A DNA stretch of 38,058 bases from Bacteroidota bacterium (GTDB lineage: Bacteria; Bacteroidota; Ignavibacteria; Palsa-1295). Positions 1 to 7,868 of this stretch are shown one piece after another. The position numbers were made by a program, and so were the translations under genes. The notes under the pieces were generated by a model, which was not told where the DNA came from, did no database searches, and was given only the letters and a program-made list of their open reading frames with translations. The stretch's first letter is position 1, and the number at the start of each line of letters is the position of its first letter. Where the stretch lies: positions 1 to 38,058 of the forward strand of contig JAKAIL010000004.1 in NCBI GenBank assembly GCA_021825235.1, written 5' to 3'.

Positions 1-606
<606 letters not shown>

Positions 607-627
607 AAACGCATCCGTAACGTCCCC

Positions 628-2187
628 ATGGAAGATAAAGGCGTGCTTGCGCCAGTCACTCCGGAACCGGTTCCCGCAACGGGACCCGGCATCGCGTCTC
701 GCGCGGTGCGCGGTGCGGCACTGCTTACGGGCGCAACCTACGTTTCGATGCTGCTCGGCATTGTGGCACGGAAAGCGCTGGCACTTTTGCTTACCCCGGA
801 ACAGGTCGGACTGTATCAGGCGGCGATGAGTTTTGTCGATCTTGTTATCAGCTTTGCCGCCTTCTCTTTTACGAGCGCGATCATCAATGTCCGCGATAAT
901 TTAGTTACCGAGCCCCTGCACAATCTCAAAGAGAATATTTTTATTCTCACGGTCGTGGTCCATGGTTTCTTTGCATTGCTTGCGATGGCATTAGGACTGA
1001 TTGTGTTGCCCAAAGTCCACGGTACTATTTTCGCGGGGATCGTTGGAATGTACGCGGTCCAACGGTTTACAGCGTCCCTGGACACGTTTTATACCCAGAT
1101 TCTGGAGCGGGAACTCTCCTATTCCAAAGTCTCCCGCGTTACATTGCTGGTCAATATTCTTTTGCACCTATCCTCCGTGGGCTTTGCCGTGCTCGGTGGT
1201 GGAGCATGGGCAATACCGATTGCTACCATTCTCTCGACCGTTGTAGGGTACGCGCTCGATCGGCACTATGTGCGCACGTCGGGGCTTGAAACGCTTCGCA
1301 AACATCCGTGGAAATATTACGACCGGGATACTACGCGATGGCTCTGGAAGTTCGGTACAAAAGTTCTCTTCAACCGCGTGTTCGAAAGCTGGCTGTTCAA
1401 GATCGATAATATTCTTGTAGCCTATCTTTTTGGCTCATTCTACCTGGGATATTACGCGCAGGCGTTTTCCATCGCGCTGCTTCCGGCCACGGCTGTTGCA
1501 CCCATTGTCGCACGGGTTTCCATCGCGACCTATGCGGAAATCCAACACGACCGGGCAATGCTCGAACGGGCCTTTGCGGTCACAAACTTCTTCCTCGTGC
1601 GAATGCTCATTCCCGCCGCAATATTCGTTGCCTTCGAAAGTAAGGATATTGTTCGCGTGTTTCTATCTTCCAATTGGGGTGGCGTTGCGGAGCCTCTTGC
1701 TGCCCTGACCGGACTGGTACTTACCGTTCCGTTATTCGAAAATGCGAAAATGATTCTGGGCGCGACGCTTCGCCTCACGGAAATATCGGTCGTACGCGGG
1801 CTGCAATTACTAACGCTGGTCGTGCTCATCGCAGGGTTTCGATGGGGCGGAATTTTATACATTGCGCTCGCCGTCTCCTTCGTAAACGTTGCAGGCTATA
1901 TCGGACTTATGATTTATTTGAAGCGCATTCTTCATCCTCGCTGGCGCGAGAACTATTTGTGGCCTGTTGCGATCGGAATCTGCGTTTCGCTGCTTGTCGG
2001 CTTTATCATGGAACCCGCCTCGGTGCATGCACTGCCACCGGCTGTAGGAATTACGGTTCCCATTATTCGGCTGATCGTGTTCGCATTTCTCATCGCAATC
2101 CTTTGCGTACTCCCGGAACTCGCCATTCAACCGCATCTCTTCCAGGAGCGCCTCGCCGAAGTTGCCAATAAATTCCGACGGCAATGA
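628..2187 (+). CDS. Polysaccharide/lipid flippase-like multi-pass membrane protein (MOP/Wzx type)
   Basis: 519 residues with about 12-14 hydrophobic segments and a short hydrophilic N-terminus. The opening 'RAVRGAALLTGATYVSMLLGIVARK' pattern and the repeated pairs of helices resemble the oligosaccharide flippase / polysaccharide biosynthesis family (Wzx, MurJ-like MOP exporters), which move lipid-linked sugars across the inner membrane. The start is ATG 22 bp after the livF stop. No good Shine-Dalgarno is visible. The stop overlaps the queA start as ATGA, so the two are probably translationally coupled. No glycosyltransferases are nearby, so the transported lipid cannot be inferred. Confidence 0.75.
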   Translation: MEDKGVLAPVTPEPVPATGPGIASRAVRGAALLTGATYVSMLLGIVARKALALLLTPEQVGLYQAAMSFVDLVISFAAFSFTSAIINVRDNLVTEPLHNLKENIFILTVVVHGFFALLAMALGLIVLPKVHGTIFAGIVGMYAVQRFTASLDTFYTQILERELSYSKVSRVTLLVNILLHLSSVGFAVLGGGAWAIPIATILSTVVGYALDRHYVRTSGLETLRKHPWKYYDRDTTRWLWKFGTKVLFNRVFESWLFKIDNILVAYLFGSFYLGYYAQAFSIALLPATAVAPIVARVSIATYAEIQHDRAMLERAFAVTNFFLVRMLIPAAIFVAFESKDIVRVFLSSNWGGVAEPLAALTGLVLTVPLFENAKMILGATLRLTEISVVRGLQLLTLVVLIAGFRWGGILYIALAVSFVNVAGYIGLMIYLKRILHPRWRENYLWPVAIGICVSLLVGFIMEPASVHALPPAVGITVPIIRLIVFAFLIAILCVLPELAIQPHLFQERLAEVANKFRRQ

Positions 2188-3221
2188 GCACGCGCCTCTC
2201 CGATTACGATTATGAGCTTCCGGAGAATCTCATTGCGAAATATCCGCCTGCGCGGCGAGGGGATTCTCGCCTGCTCGTTGTCCACCGCGATACGCGTTCC
2301 TGGGAAGATCGCATCTTCAAGGATATTATAGAATATGTGAACGCTGGCGATGTCCTTGTCCTGAATCGAACGAAAGTTATTCCGGCCCGATTGGTTGGAA
2401 AAAGAGTTACCGGAGGCAAAGTGGAAGTGCTTCTGCACCAGCGGCTGGACGGCCCCGAAGAACAGTGGAAGGTGCTCGTCGCACCGGCACGAAAAGCGCG
2501 GGAAGGAGAGAAGCTGTTGTTCGATGGGTTACAGTGCAAAGTACTTCGCGATGTGGGCGAAGGCGAAAAAATAGTTCAGTTCGATAAAAGCGGTACGGCA
2601 TTTATGCAGGCGATCGAACGAATCGGGGCAGTACCATTGCCGCCGTATCTGCACCGTCCCGCCGAGGAATCCGACAAAGTGCGCTATCAAACGATATACG
2701 CTTCGGAGGCCGGAGCTGTTGCGGCACCTACAGCCGGTCTCCATTTTACCGCCGAATTACTCGAGCAACTCAAAGCCAAAGGCGTGCACATTGCCTACCT
2801 TACGTTGCATACGGGATTGGGAACATTTCGTCCCGTAGATTCCGAAGATATAACCCAGCACAAAATGCACGAGGAGTATTTTGAACTGGACGAAGCGAAT
2901 GCCACGATCATCAATAGTGCCAAGGCACGCGGTGGGAGTTGCATCGCTGTGGGAACCACGAGTGTTCGAGCATTAGAAACACTGGGCCTCGAAGATGGCT
3001 GTGTTCGCGCTGGCTCGGGCATGAGTGGGATTTTTATTTACCCGCCATATCGCTTCAAAGTCCCGGATGCGATCGTTACAAATTTCCATCTCCCGCGCTC
3101 GACACTGCTCATGATGATTTCCGCGTTCGCCGGGCGAGAATTCGTGCTCGAATGTTACCGGCATGCCGTAGAAGCCCAGTATCGCTTCTTCAGCTATGGC
3201 GATGCCATGCTGATTCTATAA
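2184..3221 (+). CDS. queA: tRNA preQ1(34) S-adenosylmethionine ribosyltransferase-isomerase
   Basis: 345 residues, the full usual length of QueA. Visible family landmarks are the N-terminal YELPENLIAKYPP, the segment LNRTKVIPARL, the central VAAPTAGLHFT motif and the C-terminal TNFHLPRSTLLMMISAF. The enzyme transfers the ribosyl part of SAM to 7-aminomethyl-7-deazaguanine in tRNA, giving epoxyqueuosine at the wobble position. The ATG lies inside the ATGA overlap with the upstream flippase gene. The last 6 bp overlap the convergent oxidoreductase gene: the final CTA leucine codon of queA is the TAG stop of that gene on the other strand. Confidence 0.96.
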   Translation: MSTRLSDYDYELPENLIAKYPPARRGDSRLLVVHRDTRSWEDRIFKDIIEYVNAGDVLVLNRTKVIPARLVGKRVTGGKVEVLLHQRLDGPEEQWKVLVAPARKAREGEKLLFDGLQCKVLRDVGEGEKIVQFDKSGTAFMQAIERIGAVPLPPYLHRPAEESDKVRYQTIYASEAGAVAAPTAGLHFTAELLEQLKAKGVHIAYLTLHTGLGTFRPVDSEDITQHKMHEEYFELDEANATIINSAKARGGSCIAVGTTSVRALETLGLEDGCVRAGSGMSGIFIYPPYRFKVPDAIVTNFHLPRSTLLMMISAFAGREFVLECYRHAVEAQYRFFSYGDAMLIL

Positions 3222-4214
3222 GTTACCTATTTCGGCTTCGATCGAGCGCAGGATCTGCTCTGCTACCTGCAACGCCTTCAGTCCATCCTCGCCGCTAACG
3301 ACCGGGACCGTATCATTTACGATTGCATCGCGGAATAATTCCAGCTCATATTTCAGGGGATTAAGCTCGGGCACATCGGGTCGCTCATAGATGATTGTCC
3401 GCGGGACATCTCCTTTATCGATTTCGCCGAGCTTCATCGTAAGCCCGGTGTGGAGCGTACCACCGTTGGCGCCCTCATCGGCCAGGCGAAAGATTTCCGC
3501 CGATTTCGTTCCAAAATCGAGCGAAAGGTAGGCGTCCTTCGCGAAGATTCGGAGCTTTCGTAGCGGTGTTTGGGAGATGCGGCTGGCTGTAACGTTCGCT
3601 ACCGCGCCGTTTTCGAATTTAATTCGAGCGTTTGCAATATCCAGTTCTTCGGAAACGACCGCGACACCGGAAGCATCGATGGATTTCACGGGAGATTTTA
3701 CCAGCGAGAGTATGACATCAATATCGTGGATCATAAGGTCCAGCACGACGGCCACGTCCGTTCCGCGCGGCTTGAACTGCGCCATCCGATGCGATTCGAA
3801 AAAGCGCGGATCGTCCAGATACGACTCTGCCGCAAGCAGCGCCGGGTTGAACCGCTCGATATGCCCAACCTGGATCTTCACATCTTGCTCGCGCGCAAGT
3901 TCAATAAGCTTATCGGCTTGTTCCGTCGTTGTCGTGATCGGCTTCTCGATCAGCACATGTTTTCCGGCAAGGATAGCAGCACGAGCGACCTCGAAGTGCG
4001 TTTGGGTTGGGGTTACAATGGAAAGCGCATCTACGCGCTCTAAGAGCGAGACGAGATCGTCCACATTTTCGATCCCCGTTTCATTGGAAACCGCGCTTGA
4101 CTCCGCACCATTGACATCGTAGATCCCTGTGACGCTAACGCCATCGACCTCCTTCCACAGCTTGGCGTGAATTTTTCCTAAATGGCCGATTCCGGCGATA
4201 CCAATACGAATCAT
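3216..4214 (-). CDS. Gfo/Idh/MocA family NAD(P)-dependent oxidoreductase
   Basis: 332 residues. The N-terminal Rossmann fold shows the dinucleotide loop GIAGIGHLGKIH. The family motif EKPITTT follows at about residue 94, and a VGHIERFNP segment at about residue 120 marks the start of the catalytic domain. Members oxidise or reduce sugars, inositols or related compounds, or act as UDP-sugar dehydrogenases. It starts 2 bp after the end of gpsA, third in the operon plsY-gpsA-this gene, so a role in envelope sugar or lipid metabolism is plausible. The substrate cannot be read from the sequence. Confidence 0.85.
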   Translation of the reverse strand: MIRIGIAGIGHLGKIHAKLWKEVDGVSVTGIYDVNGAESSAVSNETGIENVDDLVSLLERVDALSIVTPTQTHFEVARAAILAGKHVLIEKPITTTTEQADKLIELAREQDVKIQVGHIERFNPALLAAESYLDDPRFFESHRMAQFKPRGTDVAVVLDLMIHDIDVILSLVKSPVKSIDASGVAVVSEELDIANARIKFENGAVANVTASRISQTPLRKLRIFAKDAYLSLDFGTKSAEIFRLADEGANGGTLHTGLTMKLGEIDKGDVPRTIIYERPDVPELNPLKYELELFRDAIVNDTVPVVSGEDGLKALQVAEQILRSIEAEIGNL

Positions 4215-4216
4215 AA

Positions 4217-5215
4217 TTACCAGCGTTCTGCTTTGGGGTCCCGCGTCATAAGGTCGTTGGTCGCCTCGCGCGGGTCCTTGTGTTCGAACAGGATTTTGTA
4301 CGTTTCTTCCACAATGGGCATTTCGATTTTATGCAGGCGCGCCAGGCTCCGAGCCGATTCGGTGGTGGCAACTCCTTCGGCCACCGATTTCATTTCCCCC
4401 AGGATTTCCGGAAGTTTTCTCCCACGGCCTATCTGATCGCCCACATATCGGTTTCGAGAGTGCTGGCTGCCACAGGTGACAACGAGATCCCCTAATCCAG
4501 CCAGACCGCTGAAGGTATGTTCCTCCGCTCCTAATGCAATGCCCAGTCGCCGCATTTCCGCCAGGCCACGCGTCATCAGCGCGGCTTTCGTATTATCGCC
4601 GAAGCCGGCGCTATCGGTGATGCCGGCACAAATGGCGATGACATTCTTGAGCGCGGCCGCTAATTCAATTCCGACCAGATCGGAACTGGAATAAACACGA
4701 AAGTAGGGCAGAAAAAATGCACTCTGCACCTCGCGGGCAATGGAAGGATCTTCGCCGCCCACTACAATCGCCGTGGGAATTTTCTGTGCCACTTCTTCGG
4801 CATGGCTCGGCCCGGAAAGTGCCAGCGTGCGCGAGGCATCGGCCCCAAGCATTACCTGCAGAATTTCCGTCACCCGGGAAAACGTCCCTTGTTCGATCCC
4901 TTTGGAGGCGCTCACATAAATCGCGCCGTCATGCGTGATATGGCCGGCTAAGGACCGTAAGACGATTCGAGTGGATTGTGTGGGCAACGCAAACACATAC
5001 AACTGTTTTCGTTCGAGGGCCTCGGCTTCGTGCGTGATCTCGATGGAAGTGGGAATTTCTACGCCGGCAAGATAGGTCTCGTTCTTTCGGGTTTGTCGAA
5101 GTTCCTGGGCGAATTCTTCGCGCCGCGCCCAGAGCGTTACGCGATGTCCGCGTTCATCAAGGAGCCGGGCGAGTGTGGTGCCCCAGCCTCCTGCCCCGAT
5201 AACAGCCGCATTCAA
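4217..5215 (-). CDS. gpsA: NAD(P)H-dependent glycerol-3-phosphate dehydrogenase
   Basis: 332 residues, usual GpsA length. It has an N-terminal nucleotide-binding GAGGWGTTLA, the motif GPSHAEEV at about residue 137, and the catalytic helix AALKNVIAICAGI with its lysine at about residue 187. A substrate-binding SRNR segment follows later. It reduces dihydroxyacetone phosphate to sn-glycerol-3-phosphate, the substrate that the upstream neighbour PlsY acylates. The gene starts 20 bp after plsY. The two therefore form a glycerophospholipid precursor operon on the minus strand. Confidence 0.96.
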   Translation of the reverse strand: MNAAVIGAGGWGTTLARLLDERGHRVTLWARREEFAQELRQTRKNETYLAGVEIPTSIEITHEAEALERKQLYVFALPTQSTRIVLRSLAGHITHDGAIYVSASKGIEQGTFSRVTEILQVMLGADASRTLALSGPSHAEEVAQKIPTAIVVGGEDPSIAREVQSAFFLPYFRVYSSSDLVGIELAAALKNVIAICAGITDSAGFGDNTKAALMTRGLAEMRRLGIALGAEEHTFSGLAGLGDLVVTCGSQHSRNRYVGDQIGRGRKLPEILGEMKSVAEGVATTESARSLARLHKIEMPIVEETYKILFEHKDPREATNDLMTRDPKAERW

Positions 5216-5235
5216 AACACTCAGGAGAATGACCG

Positions 5236-5913
5236 CTACCGCGTGGCGGCAGAATGAAAGAGCCGGAGTTTATCGAACCGGTGCTCGCGTTTTGCAAGCA
5301 ATCGCTTGATGTTCGCGCGGTGGGTATAAATAAGGAAGGTCGAAAGACCGATGGCGAAGAAAATCAGCGTGTTGTACCCGGTAATCTGCACGCCAAAGGC
5401 ATTCTCACGTAGGAACATTGTCGTTGGAAGCATAATCGCGGCGATGATGGAGCCCAGCGATACATAGCCGCTGAGAACAACGACCAGAACAAAGATTCCA
5501 AACGCGACTGCAACTTCCACCGGCGCTACGCCAATGAGCATGCCGGCCGCCGTGCTGATTCCCTTGCCACCGCGAAATCCCGCAAACACGGTAAACACAT
5601 GGCCCAGCACTGCCGAACAGCCGGCAATCAGCCGGAATACCGTGATGTCCTGGAATGGTGTGGCATTATGAAATGGAAGCCCATTAAATAGATAGGTCGC
5701 CAGGAGGATCGAACCTAAACCCTTTGCCAGATCGAGGAGCTGCACGGCCAACCCTAATTTCCAGCCCAGCACACGGAAGGCATTGGTGGAACCAATATTT
5801 CCGGAGCCTTTCGAACGAATATCGAACCCGCGGAATTTCTTCGAAATAATTACACCGAATGGTATCGAGCCAATGAGATAGCTCGCAAGGATTACAACAA
5901 TGAGGCTTAGCAT
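5236..5913 (-). CDS. plsY: Acyl-phosphate:glycerol-3-phosphate acyltransferase
   Basis: 225 residues with five to six transmembrane segments. All three PlsY motifs are visible: GSIPFG near residue 16, KGSGNIGSTNAFRVLG at about 36-51, and GHVFTVFAGFRGGKGISTAAG at about 105-125. The enzyme makes lysophosphatidic acid at the inner membrane from acyl-phosphate and glycerol-3-phosphate. It is the first gene of the operon with gpsA. A GGAGGG Shine-Dalgarno-like stretch lies about 14 bases before the ATG, and a 15-bp palindrome sits further upstream. The C-terminus is slightly longer than average (HRFDKLRLFHSAATR). Confidence 0.95.
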   Translation of the reverse strand: MLSLIVVILASYLIGSIPFGVIISKKFRGFDIRSKGSGNIGSTNAFRVLGWKLGLAVQLLDLAKGLGSILLATYLFNGLPFHNATPFQDITVFRLIAGCSAVLGHVFTVFAGFRGGKGISTAAGMLIGVAPVEVAVAFGIFVLVVVLSGYVSLGSIIAAIMLPTTMFLRENAFGVQITGYNTLIFFAIGLSTFLIYTHRANIKRLLAKREHRFDKLRLFHSAATR

Positions 5914-5955
5914 TCTCTAAACTGAAACCCTCCGTAAGAAAGAATATGCAAATAT

Positions 5956-5970
5956 CTTGCTAATAGCAAG
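5956..5970. promoter_or_regulatory. 15-bp palindrome upstream of plsY, candidate operator
   Basis: CTTGCTAATAGCAAG is a perfect palindrome (7-bp arms around one base), about 43 bp before the plsY start in an AT-rich leader. Such symmetry fits a dimeric repressor site. No regulator is adjacent, so its role is only inferred. Confidence 0.35.
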
Positions 5971-6049
5971 CTCCTAACATGAGCGAGGGACGTTAAACAC
6001 CCCCTTATACAGAATCGTTGTATTTTTCTTAAAAATTTTTCTATAAGCA

Positions 6050-6085
6050 AAAGAAAAGCCGTTCACCTAAGCAAACGGCTTTTTT
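6050..6085 (-). terminator. Rho-independent terminator, usable in both directions
   Basis: A 9-bp perfect stem (AAAGCCGTT at 6055-6063 with AACGGCTTT at 6074-6082) has a 10-base loop. It has a T-run on the plus strand and a CTTTTCTTTT-type run on the minus strand. It lies about 20 bp past the stop of the minus-strand T9SS gene and upstream of plsY, so it probably ends that transcript. Confidence 0.8.
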
Positions 6086-6104
6086 GCAACGAAAGCAACC
6101 AGCC

Positions 6105-6416
6105 CTATCTCGACACCACTATATTAATGTAAGCAACATTTTCTCCCACACGAACCCGGCATACATAATGACCGTTGGAAAGTGCTTCTGTGCCGAGAGA
6201 GAGCGATTTCAGCCCCTGATTCGAGTAACCCGAATAGACATTTCTAACGGAATTGCCGAGCATGTCATAAAGCACGACTTGAACAAAGCAATATTCGTGA
6301 ACATTGTATGTCAGTGTCATACCGCCGCTTGATGGATTTGGAAAGACGTTCGGATTAAACGAGTCCTGTATTGAATTGCGATTACTTACTCCACTCGTAC
6401 CGCATGAACCTGAGCC
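6105..6416 (-). pseudogene. T9SS C-terminal sorting domain, 3' part of a frameshifted gene
   Basis: This frame encodes SNRNSIQDSFNPNVFPNPSSGG followed by a beta-rich domain (VQVVLYDMLGNSV..., SNGHYVCRVRVGENVAYINIVVSR). That is the usual layout of a type A T9SS sorting domain, with a xxPNP turn and a 'G.Y...V..' ending. It has no start of its own at the right place. It continues the protein encoded at 6382-6819 if one G is removed from the five-G run (minus strand) at 6415-6419. The joined product would be 237 residues. It is either a true inactivation or phase variation, or a consensus error in a homopolymer. Confidence 0.75.
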
Positions 6417-6819
6417 CCCTCGTACCTCCGAGATTCCATGCTTGCTTTATAAATGCAAATTCCTCTTGACTAGGGTCAGCTTTATACGGGTGCGGAAAAA
6501 TTCCCGCATCGTCCCAATTGTAATAGGAAAGCGGGTTATCGTCCTGTATTTGGTAGAGATTACTCGCGATTGTCTTCATCGTGTCGTTCCAAGAAGTGAA
6601 CGCTCGGAGGTAATTCAAAATCTGATAACGGTCATAGTATCTCATGGCCTCATCGAGCCAAAGATACGCTGTAGTTATCTGGGAAGGTTGGCCCGGATAG
6701 AGCGGTGGAACGGACGTGTCCGCTGGCATGGTGTAAAGCAATGGTGGTTGAGCTCGCAATGAGGAACCTGCAATTACTACCGAAATCACAAGTAGAATGG
6801 GGAAGAAGAAATGCTTCAT
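6382..6819 (-). CDS. Secreted protein of unknown function, 5' part of a frameshifted T9SS cargo gene
   Basis: 145 residues with a clear signal peptide (MKHFFFPILLVISVVIAGSSLRAQ, cleaved after AQ). The rest is a short Trp/Tyr-rich domain I do not recognise, with repeated aromatic segments such as EAMRYYDRYQILNYLRAF. As it stands it ends at RYEWSK. The sequence continues in the next frame into a T9SS sorting domain (6105-6416). The mature product is therefore expected to be exported across the outer membrane if the frameshift is not real. It is divergent from the XRE gene at 6892 and shares the upstream region holding a 16-bp palindrome. Confidence 0.7.
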   Translation of the reverse strand: MKHFFFPILLVISVVIAGSSLRAQPPLLYTMPADTSVPPLYPGQPSQITTAYLWLDEAMRYYDRYQILNYLRAFTSWNDTMKTIASNLYQIQDDNPLSYYNWDDAGIFPHPYKADPSQEEFAFIKQAWNLGGTRGLRFMRYEWSK

Positions 6820-6859
6820 ACGATTTATTCTTAAAATTATAGGAAGTTCATTACGCCAG

Positions 6860-6875
6860 ACAGCAAATTTGCTGT
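6860..6875. promoter_or_regulatory. 16-bp perfect palindrome, candidate XRE operator
   Basis: ACAGCAAATTTGCTGT lies in the 72-bp gap between the minus-strand secreted protein gene and the plus-strand XRE gene, 16 bp before the latter's ATG. XRE/Cro-type proteins often bind such symmetric sites and regulate themselves. The binding is inferred from position and symmetry only. Confidence 0.5.
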
Positions 6876-6891
6876 TGAGTTCCGCTAAATA

Positions 6892-7137
6892 ATGAATAGC
6901 TTTGGTTTTATCTTGAATTTAACTGAGCTATTCGCTAAAAACGTAATTTATTACCGCATGCTTGCAAGCAAATCTCAAGAGAAATTAGGCTTCGATAGCG
7001 GCATTCACCGAACCGATATAGGCAGGATTCAAAGAGCGGAAATAAGTACCTCAATTAGAAATATTGAGAAAATTGCAACGGCATTGAGAATTCCAGCGTA
7101 TAAGCTGCTGATGGAATTTGACTCAGAACCAATCTGA
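6892..7137 (+). CDS. XRE-family helix-turn-helix regulator
   Basis: 81 residues covering a single HTH_3 domain: FAKNVIYYRMLASKSQEKLGFDSGIHRTDIGRIQRAEISTSIRNIEKIATALRIPAYKLL. The pattern 'SQEKLG...DIGRIQRAE...NIEKIATAL' matches the Cro/CI fold, with the recognition helix at about residues 43-52. There is no second domain, so it is a small DNA-binding protein of the solitary or restriction-control kind. No restriction or toxin gene is adjacent. A short N-terminal extension (about 12 residues) comes before the domain; a later start is possible. It probably acts on the palindrome at 6860-6875. A similar small XRE gene is at 37618-37887. Confidence 0.8.
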   Translation: MNSFGFILNLTELFAKNVIYYRMLASKSQEKLGFDSGIHRTDIGRIQRAEISTSIRNIEKIATALRIPAYKLLMEFDSEPI

Positions 7138-7148
7138 AGACTTCATCC

Positions 7149-7868
7149 CTACTTGCTTCTCTGTGAGCCACCTACTATCAGCCGTGCCCGGTCCAGATCG
7201 ATAGGGTACGTGATTTTGAAGTTCAGGTTACTGCCCGGGACCAGCCGTGGCTGCTCGCCAATGCGTTCCAGGAGCTGAGATTCGTCCGTTCCCTGGAATT
7301 CTGAATCCCGCGCCGCAGCGAAAGCTGCACGTAGCAGCTCAATTCGGGCACCTTGCGGCGTTTGGGCTCGCCATAGGTTTTCGCGTGGAACTGTTTCTAC
7401 GATATCGCCCTCCACCACGCGTTTTATGGTATCGACAATTTCCACGGCTGGAACGGCACTACCAAATTCCCGCACCGCGCCGATTACGCCGAGGATTACT
7501 ACGTCATCCACCAGCGGCCGTGCGACATCATGGACCAGTACGATCTTGATTTCCGGATCATCATGCACCGCCCGCAACCCATGTCCGGCGGATTCTTGTC
7601 TCGTAGCACCCCCAGCTACGACTTTCCATTTGATGGGCAAATTCAGCGTTTGCATGCCTTTTTGAACCGCAGGGAGATCGCGCTCCGGCGCAACCACCAC
7701 TACCGTATTCATGGATTCGATGAGCGAAAAAGTTCTTGCCACGTATTGGTACATCGGAAGATCGCCAAGCATCTCCAGGTGCTTTGGTCTGCCAAAACGA
7801 ACAGAGGATCCCCCCGCAACCAGAATGGCGGCGACATCACGGACGGATAAGCCTTTATTGTTCTGCAC
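7149..7868 (-). CDS. ispD: 2-C-methyl-D-erythritol 4-phosphate cytidylyltransferase
   Basis: 239 residues. The N-terminal AAILVAGGSSVRFGRPKHLEMLG is the nucleotide-binding signature of IspD, with a glycine-rich loop and the Arg and Lys that contact CTP. VLVHDVARPLV at about residue 108 and the AQTPQGAR motif near residue 168 are further hallmarks. The enzyme makes CDP-methylerythritol, the third step of the MEP isoprenoid pathway; ispE, the next step, is at 24254. The start is GTG and overlaps the end of the upstream permease gene by 14 bp. No other suitable start is close. Confidence 0.94.
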   Translation of the reverse strand: MQNNKGLSVRDVAAILVAGGSSVRFGRPKHLEMLGDLPMYQYVARTFSLIESMNTVVVVAPERDLPAVQKGMQTLNLPIKWKVVAGGATRQESAGHGLRAVHDDPEIKIVLVHDVARPLVDDVVILGVIGAVREFGSAVPAVEIVDTIKRVVEGDIVETVPRENLWRAQTPQGARIELLRAAFAAARDSEFQGTDESQLLERIGEQPRLVPGSNLNFKITYPIDLDRARLIVGGSQRSK

